NCBI GenBank assembly: GCA_947464665.1 | Contig: CANHXV010000069.1 | Location: 1-9,690 of the forward strand | Direction of reading: 5' to 3' | Source: Comamonadaceae bacterium | Lineage (GTDB): Bacteria; Pseudomonadota; Gammaproteobacteria; Burkholderiales; Burkholderiaceae_C | Length of the DNA: 9,690 nucleotides | Part shown: piece by piece, positions 1 to 6,914 of the stretch | How positions within the stretch are numbered: position 1 is the first letter of the stretch | Layout: each line of letters opens with the position of its first letter | The notes under the pieces: generated by a model | Told to the model about the DNA's origin: nothing | What the model saw: only the letters and a program-made list of their open reading frames with translations | The model's database searches: none | Position numbers and translations under genes: made by a program

Positions 1-174
1 AAGAACGTTGAAAAAGCTGTTCTGGCGGGTGACAAAACCAAAGCCAGCGAACTGTTTGCCAAAATGCAAGCCGTCGTGGACACCGTTGCCGACAAAGGTA
101 TCTTTCACAAGAACAAAGCAGCTCGCGATAAGAGCCGCTTGTCAACCAAGGTGAAAGCCTTGGCCCTCGCCTGA
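1..174 (+). CDS. rpsT: 30S ribosomal protein bS20, 3' part (5' end outside the window)
   Basis: Reading frame 1 is open from the first base to a TGA at 172-174 and gives the last 57 residues of a very basic, alanine/lysine-rich protein. The segment GIFHKNKAARDKSRLS followed by TKVKALA is the characteristic C-terminal helix of bacterial S20. S20 binds 16S rRNA and is needed for early assembly of the small ribosomal subunit. Full-length S20 is about 85-90 residues, so about 30 N-terminal residues lie left of the window. The gene is monocistronic as far as can be seen, ending before a strong hairpin terminator at 250-276. The stop codon is embedded in a perfect 14-bp palindrome (172-185). Identification is firm from the residues visible. 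Confidence 0.95.
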   Translation, partial: KNVEKAVLAGDKTKASELFAKMQAVVDTVADKGIFHKNKAARDKSRLSTKVKALALA

Positions 175-249
175 TCAATTGATCACCAGCCCGGCACCCA
201 CCAGGGTTGCCGCCGTTTGAAACGGGTGCGCTGTCAGCAAAGAAAAAGC
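175..249 (+). other. Structured 3' untranslated region of rpsT
   Basis: This stretch between the rpsT stop codon and the terminator has no reading frame worth calling. It holds two possible stem-loops. The first pairs 192-199 with 204-212, an 8-bp stem with one bulged T at 207 and an ACCA loop. The second pairs 213-216 with 222-225, CCGT with ACGG, around a 5-nt loop. Together with the 14-bp palindrome at 172-185 and the terminator, the whole 3' end could be folded. Base pairing is read directly from the sequence; any function, such as RNA stability or a 3'-UTR-derived small RNA, is only inference. Confidence 0.35.
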
Positions 250-276
250 AAAAAGCCGTCTTAGGACGGCTTTTTT
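250..276 (+). terminator. Rho-independent terminator of rpsT, probably bidirectional
   Basis: AAAAAGCCGTC at 250-260 pairs perfectly with GACGGCTTTTT at 265-275 around a TTAG tetraloop. The GC core is 6 bp and a run of six T follows on the plus strand (271-276). The upstream arm is preceded by an A-rich run from 242, so the minus strand also reads hairpin followed by U-rich RNA. It can therefore stop both rpsT and the facing DUF3579 gene, whose stop codon is at 302. Confidence 0.93.
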
Positions 277-301
277 GTGGGCGTCTTTCTAAAGACTGAT
301 T

Positions 302-616
302 CTATTTGGGAGCGTCTGGCAACAGACACGCCTCAGACACTTGCAAATTGTTGTCTTTGGCAAAATTCATGAGAAAGTCCCACGCCATGGGTTCGTAGCC
401 ACGCAAATCTGTGTGAACCACCACGCATTTAATGCCCCCTAAGGTTTGCGGTATACACCATGGGGAATAACTGAGGTGGCTACCTGGGGTAGCACCCCCT
501 GGCCGAAATTGTCCCATCACACCAGCCAAGCGTTCAGCCCAATCACTGGGGCGGAAAGTGCGGCCATCCAAGGTAATTCCTTGAATCAGAACTTCTTTGG
601 CGTTGTTTGAAACCAT
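302..616 (-). CDS. DUF3579 domain protein, function unknown
   Basis: A 104-residue protein matching the DUF3579 family of betaproteobacteria along its whole length. Recognisable conserved blocks are PSDWAERLAGVMGQFRPGG (residues 23-41), HLSYSPWC (47-54), GIKCVVV (61-67) and EPMAWDFLMNFAKDNNLQV (75-93). It has no signal peptide or membrane segment, so it is probably cytoplasmic. No biochemical role is established that I can name. The ATG at 614-616 is the earliest possible start, because two in-frame stops (TAG 617-619 and TGA 620-622) sit directly before it. The ribosome-binding site is poor. The TGA closes a six-codon mini-ORF (ATG at 638-640, MNSHNL) that ends three bases before the start, which could couple translation or be accidental. 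The gene faces rpsT and diverges from argD, sharing a 166-bp control region with it. Confidence 0.85.
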   Translation of the reverse strand: MVSNNAKEVLIQGITLDGRTFRPSDWAERLAGVMGQFRPGGATPGSHLSYSPWCIPQTLGGIKCVVVHTDLRGYEPMAWDFLMNFAKDNNLQVSEACLLPDAPK

Positions 617-688
617 CTATCAGAGGTTGTGAGAATTCATGGGCAGGCATCAGGGATCACCTCAATGCTGCATTGCAAAAGAATTGTA

Positions 689-700
689 TCTTATATAAGA
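689..700. promoter_or_regulatory. Perfect 12-bp palindrome TCTTATATAAGA, candidate operator
   Basis: TCTTATATAAGA is an uninterrupted perfect inverted repeat between the divergent DUF3579 gene (start 616) and argD (start 783). A near-identical site, TCTTATAGAAGA, with one changed base, lies at 9561-9572 over the predicted mdh promoter. Two copies, both in gene-control regions, suggest the binding site of a dimeric transcription factor. The palindrome also contains TATAAG on each strand, which could serve as a -10 element, so binding would block transcription. The regulator is not identified. A GntR-type protein is a guess based on the frequent presence of such a gene beside sdh/mdh in Burkholderiales. 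Confidence 0.5.
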
Positions 701-701
701 C

Positions 702-728
702 TTGAAGCTTAAGTTCTGCCTCTAAAAT
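702..728 (+). promoter_or_regulatory. Candidate argD-argF promoter
   Basis: TTGAAG at 702-707 (four of six matches to a sigma-70 -35 box) is followed, after a short 15-base spacer, by TAAAAT at 723-728 (five of six matches to -10). Transcription would start near 735, just ahead of the leader hairpin at 739-758 and immediately downstream of the palindrome at 689-700. An alternative is TTGCAA at 673-678 with TATAAG at 694-699 inside the palindrome, also with a 15-base spacer. Neither is strong. On the opposite strand TACAAT (plus-strand 683-688) could be the -10 box of the DUF3579 gene. These are eye-matches only. Confidence 0.25.
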
Positions 729-738
729 CGCATCTCAG

Positions 739-768
739 CGGCCCTCTTCGTTGGGCCGATTTCTTTTC
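739..768 (+). promoter_or_regulatory. GC-rich stem-loop with U-rich tail in the argD leader
   Basis: CGGCCC at 739-744 pairs with GGGCCG at 753-758 around an 8-nt loop (TCTTCGTT), followed by ATTTCTTTTC. It lies entirely in the untranslated leader, 24 bases before the argD start codon and just before its AGGAG ribosome-binding site (771-775). The shape resembles a weak intrinsic terminator and could act as an attenuator, a 5'-stabilising hairpin, or the end of a short leader RNA. No leader peptide rich in arginine codons is visible upstream, so classical ribosome-mediated attenuation is not supported. Confidence 0.35.
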
Positions 769-782
769 AGAGGAGTACCTGC

Positions 783-1985
783 ATGTCTGCTTTCATTGAA
801 GCCACGTCGCCGCACACCATGAACACTTATGGCCGTGTGCCAATTGCCTTGAGCCACGGTCAGGGCTGCCGAGTGTGGGATGTCAATGGCAAAGTGTATT
901 TGGATGCATTGGGCGGCATTGCTGTGAACACCTTAGGTCACAACCACCCAGAGTTGGTGCCGGCGCTTCAAGATCAGCTCAGCAAAATCATTCACAGTTG
1001 TAACTATTACCATGTGCCCAACCAAGAAAAATTGGCTGCCAAATTGGTTGAGTTATCTGGCATGACCAATGTGTTTTTTTGCTGTACAGGTTTAGAGGCG
1101 AATGAAGCGGCCATCAAACTAGCCCGGAAGTTTGGTCATGACAAGGGCATCGACAATCCGGTCATCGTGGTTTATGAAAAAGCTTTTCACGGCCGCAGCA
1201 TTGCAACCTTGAGTGCCACAGGCAACACCAAAATTCAGCAGGGTTTTGGGCCTTTGGTTGAGGGCTTCTTGCGCGTGCCCTTGAATGACATTGTCGCTTT
1301 GAAAAAGGCCACTGAAAATAACCCTAATGTGGTGGCCGTTTTTTTTGAAACTATTCAAGGCGAGGGTGGCGTGAACCCCATGCACATGGACTATCTGCGC
1401 GATGTCCGTGCACTTTGCGACGAAAAAGATTGGCTCATGATGATTGACGAAGTTCAATGCGGCATGGGCAGAACAGGCAAGTGGTTTGCCCATCAATGGG
1501 CAGGCATCAAGGCCGACGTGATGCCCTTAGCCAAGGGCTTAGGTTCTGGCGTTCCGATTGCTGCTGTCGTGGCAGGACCCAAGGCCGCCAACATTTTTCA
1601 GCCTGGCAATCACGGCACTACTTTTGGCGGCAACCCACTGGCCATGCGTGCTGGCGTTGAAACCATTCGCATCATGGAAAAAGACGGATTGCTAGACAAT
1701 GCAGCCAAAGTAGGTGCTCACCTGAAAACACGTCTGGAAAAAGGGCTTGCTGACACCCAAGGGATCAAAGAAATTCGCGGCCAAGGTTTGATGCTGGGAA
1801 TTGAATTGGACAAACCCTGCAGCGCTCTCACATTGCGCGCTGCTGAAGCAGGTTTGTTGATCAGCGTTACAGCAGACAGCGTCATTCGCATCGTACCGCC
1901 CCTTATCATGACTCAGGCTGAAGCCGATGAAGTGGCCGATATTTTGCTGCCACTCATTCACACATTTTTGTCGGAGTCTTTCTAA
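783..1985 (+). CDS. argD: Acetylornithine aminotransferase (class III PLP aminotransferase)
   Basis: A 400-residue cytoplasmic enzyme that transfers the amino group of glutamate to N-acetylglutamate 5-semialdehyde, giving N2-acetylornithine in arginine synthesis; family members may also act on succinyldiaminopimelate in lysine synthesis. Class III aminotransferase landmarks are all present: GGIAVNTLGHNHP (44-56), the cofactor-phosphate loop before EANEAAIKLAR (105-115), FHGRSIATLSATG (135-147), ETIQGEGGV (189-197), IDEVQCGMGRTG (221-232, Asp222 contacting the PLP ring nitrogen), the Schiff-base lysine Lys251 in LAKGLGSGVP, and GTTFGGNP (278-285). Length is normal. The ATG follows AGGAG (771-775) by seven bases, fixing the start. 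The phosphate-binding loop reads CCTGLEANE where ArgD proteins usually have N-S-G-x-E-A-N-E, a mild substitution. It overlaps argF by one base, so the two are co-translated. The closest alternatives are ornithine or GABA aminotransferase, but adjacency to argF favours ArgD. Confidence 0.95.
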   Translation: MSAFIEATSPHTMNTYGRVPIALSHGQGCRVWDVNGKVYLDALGGIAVNTLGHNHPELVPALQDQLSKIIHSCNYYHVPNQEKLAAKLVELSGMTNVFFCCTGLEANEAAIKLARKFGHDKGIDNPVIVVYEKAFHGRSIATLSATGNTKIQQGFGPLVEGFLRVPLNDIVALKKATENNPNVVAVFFETIQGEGGVNPMHMDYLRDVRALCDEKDWLMMIDEVQCGMGRTGKWFAHQWAGIKADVMPLAKGLGSGVPIAAVVAGPKAANIFQPGNHGTTFGGNPLAMRAGVETIRIMEKDGLLDNAAKVGAHLKTRLEKGLADTQGIKEIRGQGLMLGIELDKPCSALTLRAAEAGLLISVTADSVIRIVPPLIMTQAEADEVADILLPLIHTFLSESF

Positions 1986-2920
1986 TGGTCACGCAGGCAC
2001 CCACCATGCTGCCTCGGCATTACTTGCAATTCACAGATTTAAGCGCTGAAGAATATGCACATATTTTCAAGCGTGCATCCTTCATCAAAGCCAAGTTCAA
2101 GACCTACGAAAAATACCAGCCATTGACTGACCGCACCTTGGCCATGATCTTTGAGAAAGCTTCCACGCGAACCCGTGTGAGTTTTGAAGCGGGCATGTAC
2201 CAACTGGGCGGCTCGGTCGTGCACCTCACGACTGGCGACAGCCAACTGGGTCGTGCAGAGCCCATCGAAGACAGCGCCAAAGTGATCAGCCGCATGGTCG
2301 ATCTGGTCATGATTCGCACCTATGGGCAAGACAAGATTGAAACGTTTGCCAAGCATTCACGCGTGCCTGTGATCAATGGCCTGACCAATGAATTCCACCC
2401 TTGCCAAATCTTGGCAGACATCTTCACCTACATCGAGCACCGTGGCTCTATTCAAGGCAAAACAGTCGCTTGGGTAGGTGATGGCAACAACATGGCCAAT
2501 ACCTGGCTTCAAGCTGCCGATCTGCTGGGCTTTAAGGTCAACCTCAGCACGCCCAGCGGCTACGAAGTGGACCCTGCGGTTGTCGGCGTTCGAAGTGCTG
2601 CCAGTACACAGTTCTTCAAAGACCCCATGCAAGCTTGCGAAGGCGCTGACTTGGTCACCACCGATGTTTGGACCAGCATGGGCTTTGAGGCCGAGAACGA
2701 AGCCCGTAAAAAAGCTTTTGCTGATTGGTGTGTTGACGAAGAGATGATGAAAGTGGCCAAACCTGATGCGCTTTTCATGCATTGTCTACCTGCTCACCGA
2801 GGTGAAGAAGTCAGTGCAGGAGTCATTGATGGGCCCCAATCGGTTGTGTGGGATGAAGCTGAAAATCGCATGCATGCGCAAAAAGCTCTGATGGAATTTT
2901 TACTGCTGGGAGCAGTCTGA
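1985..2920 (+). CDS. argF: Ornithine carbamoyltransferase
   Basis: A 311-residue cytoplasmic enzyme converting ornithine and carbamoyl phosphate to citrulline. Carbamoyl-phosphate site: EKASTRTR (57-64, with the S-T-R-T-R signature) and HPCQ (138-141). Ornithine side: DVWTSMG (227-233) and the catalytic-cysteine motif HCLPAHRGEE (266-275, Cys267). The N-terminal half is the carbamoyl-phosphate domain and the C-terminal half the ornithine domain, each complete and of normal length. The ATG at 1985-1987 shares its first base with the argD stop TAA (1983-1985), and GGAG at 1973-1976 lies eight bases upstream inside argD, a typical translational-coupling arrangement. A second methionine at residue 8 is a less likely start. 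The next gene is convergent, so argF ends the operon here; no clear terminator was found in the 49-bp gap. Confidence 0.97.
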   Translation: MVTQAPTMLPRHYLQFTDLSAEEYAHIFKRASFIKAKFKTYEKYQPLTDRTLAMIFEKASTRTRVSFEAGMYQLGGSVVHLTTGDSQLGRAEPIEDSAKVISRMVDLVMIRTYGQDKIETFAKHSRVPVINGLTNEFHPCQILADIFTYIEHRGSIQGKTVAWVGDGNNMANTWLQAADLLGFKVNLSTPSGYEVDPAVVGVRSAASTQFFKDPMQACEGADLVTTDVWTSMGFEAENEARKKAFADWCVDEEMMKVAKPDALFMHCLPAHRGEEVSAGVIDGPQSVVWDEAENRMHAQKALMEFLLLGAV

Positions 2921-2969
2921 GTCAGTCTTACAAGTACACCAAGATCTTCTCTGAATTTGTTGCACTCAT

Positions 2970-4190
2970 TCAGGGGCCTGCATAAAGCCAAGGGGCATCC
3001 ATCAAGGACTCGCCCATGAGTTTCATGGCCACATTTCGGCCCCATCGCAGAGGCCCTTGAAGGTGAAAAATCTGGCCATTGCGAATTGAGCGTTGCTGCA
3101 CTTGAGCGTTGCGGGCCCATCGCGCTTGAGCATACATTTTCAAACGCTCTGCCACAGGCAAATCTGCTTTGACCCAACATCTGCCCAATTCAGCCGCATC
3201 TTCTATGGCCATCCCTGCGCCTTGCGCCAAGAACGGCCGCACAGGGTGGGCTGCATCGCCCAATAAAGCGATTTGCCCTTTTGCCATTTCACAAGGGCCC
3301 TTTAGAGGCGGACGGTCACACAGTGGCCACAGTCGCCAAGCTGGCACTGCAGCCAGCAAGTCCCGAAGGTCTGCGTGAACGGGTCCCATGGCAGCCTCTA
3401 AGTCTTGTTTGTTGCCTGCGTGGTCCCAGTCTTCTAAATTCTCTGGTGGTAACCCTTGGACCACCACCACCAAGTTCAAAAAATCACCACATTGAACTGG
3501 GTACAAGACCGCATGAACGCTGGGTCCCATCCAAACATTCACATCTTGCAAGCGCAACTTCTCAGGCACAGATAGCATGGGCAACAACGCACGGTAAGCA
3601 AGCAGGCCTGTGGCTCTGGGCGCCGTGGGTGGTACCACGTATTGACGTGTCGCACTCCAAAGACCATCTGCTCCCACCATGGCGCTGGACTTAGAAAATT
3701 CGGTCATGCTTGCTGGCAAGTTTGCGCCACTGATCCGGATGCCGTCAGCATCCTGCTTCACGGCTTGTACTTCTGAATCAAGATGCAATTCAGCAAGGCC
3801 AGAGCGCATGATTTTTTGTAACAAGACACGATGCAAATCAGCACGATGTACGGTGACATAAGGTGCTCCATACGTATCTAGACTTCGCTGGCCTAAACGC
3901 AGCGTCCCAATGACTTGGCCAGTTTGCGTGTCTCTGGCTTCAAGTTTGCGCGGCACAAACTCAACTCTTTTGAGATCTTCAGCCAATCCCCAAGCATGCA
4001 AAATGCGCGTCACATTGGGGCCCAATTGGATACCAGCACCCACCTCCGAAAACGTGGCGGCGCGCTCAAGCACCTGCGGCATGGCGCCAGCTTGGCCAGT
4101 CGCCAAAGCGGCAGCAAGCCCACCGATTCCTCCACCCACAATGATCATTGAATGTTCCACAAGCTTGATTTTGCAACGATCTGATTGCAC
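2970..4190 (-). CDS. FAD-dependent aromatic hydroxylase (salicylate hydroxylase / 3-hydroxybenzoate 6-hydroxylase type)
   Basis: A 406-residue flavoprotein monooxygenase of the group A (PHBH-like) family. Members use NAD(P)H and O2 to hydroxylate an aromatic ring or related heterocycle. Seen: the Rossmann dinucleotide motif G-x-G-x-x-G at 19-24 (IIVGGGIGG), the ribose-binding acid Glu42 after the second strand, HRADL (115-119), the GADG motif (173-176) and the second FAD motif GDAAHP (311-316) followed by PFLAQGAGMAIEDA (319-332). All motifs are intact, with no frameshift. The longest start is GTG at 4190. GTG at 4160 (protein beginning MEHSMIIVGG) and ATG at 4148, with only a weak GGA ahead, are equally plausible, and none has a good ribosome-binding site. 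It is convergent with argF and just downstream of the acnB terminator. No ring-cleavage, regulator or transporter genes lie nearby, so the substrate cannot be inferred; salicylate, 3-hydroxybenzoate, or a 6-hydroxynicotinate/urate-like compound are possible. Confidence 0.85.
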   Translation of the reverse strand: MQSDRCKIKLVEHSMIIVGGGIGGLAAALATGQAGAMPQVLERAATFSEVGAGIQLGPNVTRILHAWGLAEDLKRVEFVPRKLEARDTQTGQVIGTLRLGQRSLDTYGAPYVTVHRADLHRVLLQKIMRSGLAELHLDSEVQAVKQDADGIRISGANLPASMTEFSKSSAMVGADGLWSATRQYVVPPTAPRATGLLAYRALLPMLSVPEKLRLQDVNVWMGPSVHAVLYPVQCGDFLNLVVVVQGLPPENLEDWDHAGNKQDLEAAMGPVHADLRDLLAAVPAWRLWPLCDRPPLKGPCEMAKGQIALLGDAAHPVRPFLAQGAGMAIEDAAELGRCWVKADLPVAERLKMYAQARWARNAQVQQRSIRNGQIFHLQGPLRWGRNVAMKLMGESLMDAPWLYAGP

Positions 4191-4207
4191 AAACTCTGCG
4201 AGCCATC

Positions 4208-4241
4208 AAAAAAGCCCAAAAGACCGAAATCTTTTGGGCTT
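4208..4241 (-). terminator. Rho-independent terminator of acnB
   Basis: Positions 4212-4223 pair perfectly with 4230-4241 in a 12-bp stem containing GCCC/GGGC and a CCGAAA loop. On the minus strand the hairpin runs into a six-T tract (plus-strand A run 4208-4213). It lies 24 bases past the acnB stop codon (4266-4268). It also sits only 17 bases before the longest start of the monooxygenase gene, so that gene needs either read-through or a promoter squeezed into or overlapping this hairpin. Confidence 0.93.
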
Positions 4242-4265
4242 GAGCAAAAGACTTCGTGTGCAGTT

Positions 4266-6857
4266 TTAAGCTGAAACACCCTTGGCCACTTCTGCGTACT
4301 CTTCGATTTGGTCGAAGTTCATGTACTTGTAAATCTGACTTCCATCTTTGTTGATTTCAGTCATGCTGGCTTGGTACTCTTCCACGCTAGGGATGCGTCC
4401 CAATTTGGAACTGATGGCGGCAACCTCAGCAGACGCCAAATACACATTGGTGTTTTTTCCTAAACGGTTGGGGAAATTGCGCGTTGAGGTAGACACCACC
4501 GTAGCGCCCTCCCGAACTTGCGCTTGGTTACCCATGCACAAAGAGCAACCCGGCATTTCAGTCCGTGCGCCTGCAGCACCAAACACACCATAGTGACCTT
4601 CTTTGGTCAGCTCGGCGGCATCCATTTTGGTGGGCGGCGCAACCCACAACTTCACGGGGATATCACGTCGACCTTCGAGCAGTTTTGAGGCTGCACGGAA
4701 GTGACCAATGTTGGTCATGCAAGAACCAATGAAAACCTCATCAATTTTGGTGCCAGCCACTTGCGACATCAATTTGGCGTCATCTGGATCGTTCGGGCAG
4801 CATAAGACAGGCTCTTTCAATTGGTCCATGTCGATTTCAAGCACATGCGCGTACTCTGCATTGGCATCGGCCTCGAGCAAGTTGGGCTGGGCCAACCAGG
4901 CTTGTACGGCTTTGATGCGTCGCTCAAGAGCGCGCTTGTCGCTGTAGCCTTGTGCAATCATATTTTTCATTAGAACGATGTTGGAGTTTAAGTACTCTTT
5001 CACAGGTTCTGGATTGAGCTTCACAGTGCAACCCGCCGCAGACCGCTCAGCCGAAGCATCGGACAGCTCAAACGCTTGTTCAACTTTCAAATCTGGCAAG
5101 CCTTCAATTTCAAGAATGCGGCCAGAGAACTCATTGATCTTGCCGGACTTGGCAACGGTCAATAAGCCAGCTTGAATGGCGTAATAAGGAATAGCATGAA
5201 CCAAATCGCGCAGCGTAATGCCAGGCTGCATTTTTCCTTTGAAACGGACCAAGATGGACTCAGGCATGTCTAAAGGCATCACACCGGTTGCCGCACCAAA
5301 GGCGACCAAACCCGAGCCCGCAGGAAAGGAAATACCAATTGGAAAACGTGTGTGCGAGTCACCACCGGTGCCAACGGTGTCGGGCAACAACAAGCGGTTC
5401 AACCAGCTGTGAATCACACCGTCGCCAGGGTTCAACGCCACGCCACCCCGGTTACTGATGAATGCTGGCAAATCGTGGTGCATTTTCACGTCCACTTTTT
5501 TGGGGTAAGCGGCTGTGTGACAGAACGATTGCATGACCATGTCTGCGGAGAAGCCCAAGCAAGCCAAGTCTTTCAATTCGTCACGGGTCATTGGACCAGT
5601 GGTGTCTTGTGAGCCCACAGTAGTCATCTTGGGTTCGCAATACACACCAGGGCGCACCCCTTGACCTTCTGGCATACCGCAAGCACGGCCTACCATTTTT
5701 TGCGCCAATGTGAAACCAGCTTTCGTACTGGCAGGCACTTTGGGCAATCGGAACAATGTGGAGGTGGGCAAGCCCAAGAACTCGCGAGCCTTACCTGTCA
5801 GTGAACGGCCAATGATCAAATTGATACGTCCGCCAGCGCGAACTTCATCAAACAAGACTTCACTTTTAAGTTCAAAGCTTGATATCGTCTCGCCGTTTTT
5901 CACAATTTTGCCGTCGTAGGGCAAAACTTCAATCACATCACCCATTTCCAGCTTGGAAACATCAACTTCAATCGGCAACGCGCCAGAGTCTTCTTGTGTG
6001 TTGAAGAAAATAGGTGCAATTTTGCCGCCCAAAGTAACACCACCAAAGCGCTTGTTGGGCACAAAAGGAATGTCTTCACCAAAGCCCCAAATGATGCTAT
6101 TGGTCGCCGACTTGCGAGATGAACCAGTGCCCACCACATCGCCCACATAAGCCACCAAGTAGCCTTTTTTCTTCATCTCTTCAATGAAAGCCATCGGACC
6201 GCGCTTGCCATCTTCTTCTGGTTTGAAGGCGGCATCAGGACGGGTATTTTTCAACATCGCCAAATAATGCAATGGAATGTCGGGGCGACTCCAAGCATCG
6301 GGTGCAGGAGACAAATCGTCAGTATTGGTTTCTCCGGGCACTTTGAACACAGAAACAGTGATTTTTTTCGCGACTTCTGGTCTCGACGTGAACCATTCAG
6401 CATTAGCCCAGCTTTGAATGACTGCCGTTGCGTTGGCATTGCCTGCTTTTGATTTTTCTGCAACATCGTGAAAGAAGTCAAACATCAGCAATGTTTTCTT
6501 TAACCCTTGAGCAGCCACGGCAGCCACTTCTTTGTGGTCAAGCAAATCTATCAAAGGTTTGACGTTGTAACCGCCTACCATGGTGCCCAATAACTCAGTG
6601 GCTTTGGCTTTGTTGACCAATGCAACAGACAAGTCACCATGGGCCACTGCCGATAAGAACGAGGCCTTCACTTTGGCTGCATCGTCTACACCAGGCGGCA
6701 CACGGTGCGTCAGTAAATCTAACAAAAAGGCTTCTTCGCCTTGGGGTGGATTTTTGATGAGTTCAATTAACTCAGCAGTCTGTTTGGCATCCAAAGGCAA
6801 CGGGGGAATTCCCATCGCGGCACGTTCAGCGGCATGTTCACGGTAAGCTTGCAACAT
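4266..6857 (-). CDS. acnB: Aconitate hydratase B (bifunctional aconitase / 2-methylisocitrate dehydratase)
   Basis: An 863-residue iron-sulfur enzyme of the TCA cycle that interconverts citrate and isocitrate through cis-aconitate; AcnB proteins also dehydrate/hydrate 2-methylisocitrate in the methylcitrate cycle. Domain order is that of AcnB rather than AcnA: a HEAT-like helical N-terminal domain (about 1-160), then the swivel domain (about 161-375, with DLSPAPDAWSRPD at 181-193 and GDVVGTGSSRKSATNS at 239-254), then the catalytic domains. The [4Fe-4S] ligands are Cys713 (GSCMTNIGH), Cys771 and Cys774 (PGCSLCMGNQ). GTGGDSHTRFP (496-506) is the conserved substrate-binding stretch. Length equals the family norm. 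ATG at 6855-6857 is preceded by AGGAG (plus-strand 6864-6868) with a 6-base spacer. It is the last gene of the leftward mdh cluster, 57 bases after the secreted protein, and is followed by a strong terminator. A separate promoter in the 57-bp gap is possible but not convincing. Confidence 0.98.
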   Translation of the reverse strand: MLQAYREHAAERAAMGIPPLPLDAKQTAELIELIKNPPQGEEAFLLDLLTHRVPPGVDDAAKVKASFLSAVAHGDLSVALVNKAKATELLGTMVGGYNVKPLIDLLDHKEVAAVAAQGLKKTLLMFDFFHDVAEKSKAGNANATAVIQSWANAEWFTSRPEVAKKITVSVFKVPGETNTDDLSPAPDAWSRPDIPLHYLAMLKNTRPDAAFKPEEDGKRGPMAFIEEMKKKGYLVAYVGDVVGTGSSRKSATNSIIWGFGEDIPFVPNKRFGGVTLGGKIAPIFFNTQEDSGALPIEVDVSKLEMGDVIEVLPYDGKIVKNGETISSFELKSEVLFDEVRAGGRINLIIGRSLTGKAREFLGLPTSTLFRLPKVPASTKAGFTLAQKMVGRACGMPEGQGVRPGVYCEPKMTTVGSQDTTGPMTRDELKDLACLGFSADMVMQSFCHTAAYPKKVDVKMHHDLPAFISNRGGVALNPGDGVIHSWLNRLLLPDTVGTGGDSHTRFPIGISFPAGSGLVAFGAATGVMPLDMPESILVRFKGKMQPGITLRDLVHAIPYYAIQAGLLTVAKSGKINEFSGRILEIEGLPDLKVEQAFELSDASAERSAAGCTVKLNPEPVKEYLNSNIVLMKNMIAQGYSDKRALERRIKAVQAWLAQPNLLEADANAEYAHVLEIDMDQLKEPVLCCPNDPDDAKLMSQVAGTKIDEVFIGSCMTNIGHFRAASKLLEGRRDIPVKLWVAPPTKMDAAELTKEGHYGVFGAAGARTEMPGCSLCMGNQAQVREGATVVSTSTRNFPNRLGKNTNVYLASAEVAAISSKLGRIPSVEEYQASMTEINKDGSQIYKYMNFDQIEEYAEVAKGVSA

Positions 6858-6914
6858 CGTTTTCTCCTGTCTTACGAATTTAATGAATCACTTCAACTTT
6901 TTAAACTTGACAAC

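Noticed and set aside
2951..2973. CTGAAT...ATTCAG hairpin between argF and the monooxygenase as a bidirectional terminator
   Set aside because: The stem is only 6 bp and AT-rich with an 11-nt loop, has no U-tract on either side, and overlaps the monooxygenase stop codon.
3281..4269. Several plus-strand reading frames of 60-137 residues antisense to the monooxygenase
   Set aside because: The minus-strand gene has complete FAD-binding motifs through the same bases; the antisense frames show no family resemblance and no translation signals.
6868..6881. TGTCTTAC upstream of acnB as a third copy of the shared palindrome
   Set aside because: Only a half-site matches (TCTTA); the second arm is absent and the sequence overlaps the acnB ribosome-binding site, so it is not convincing.
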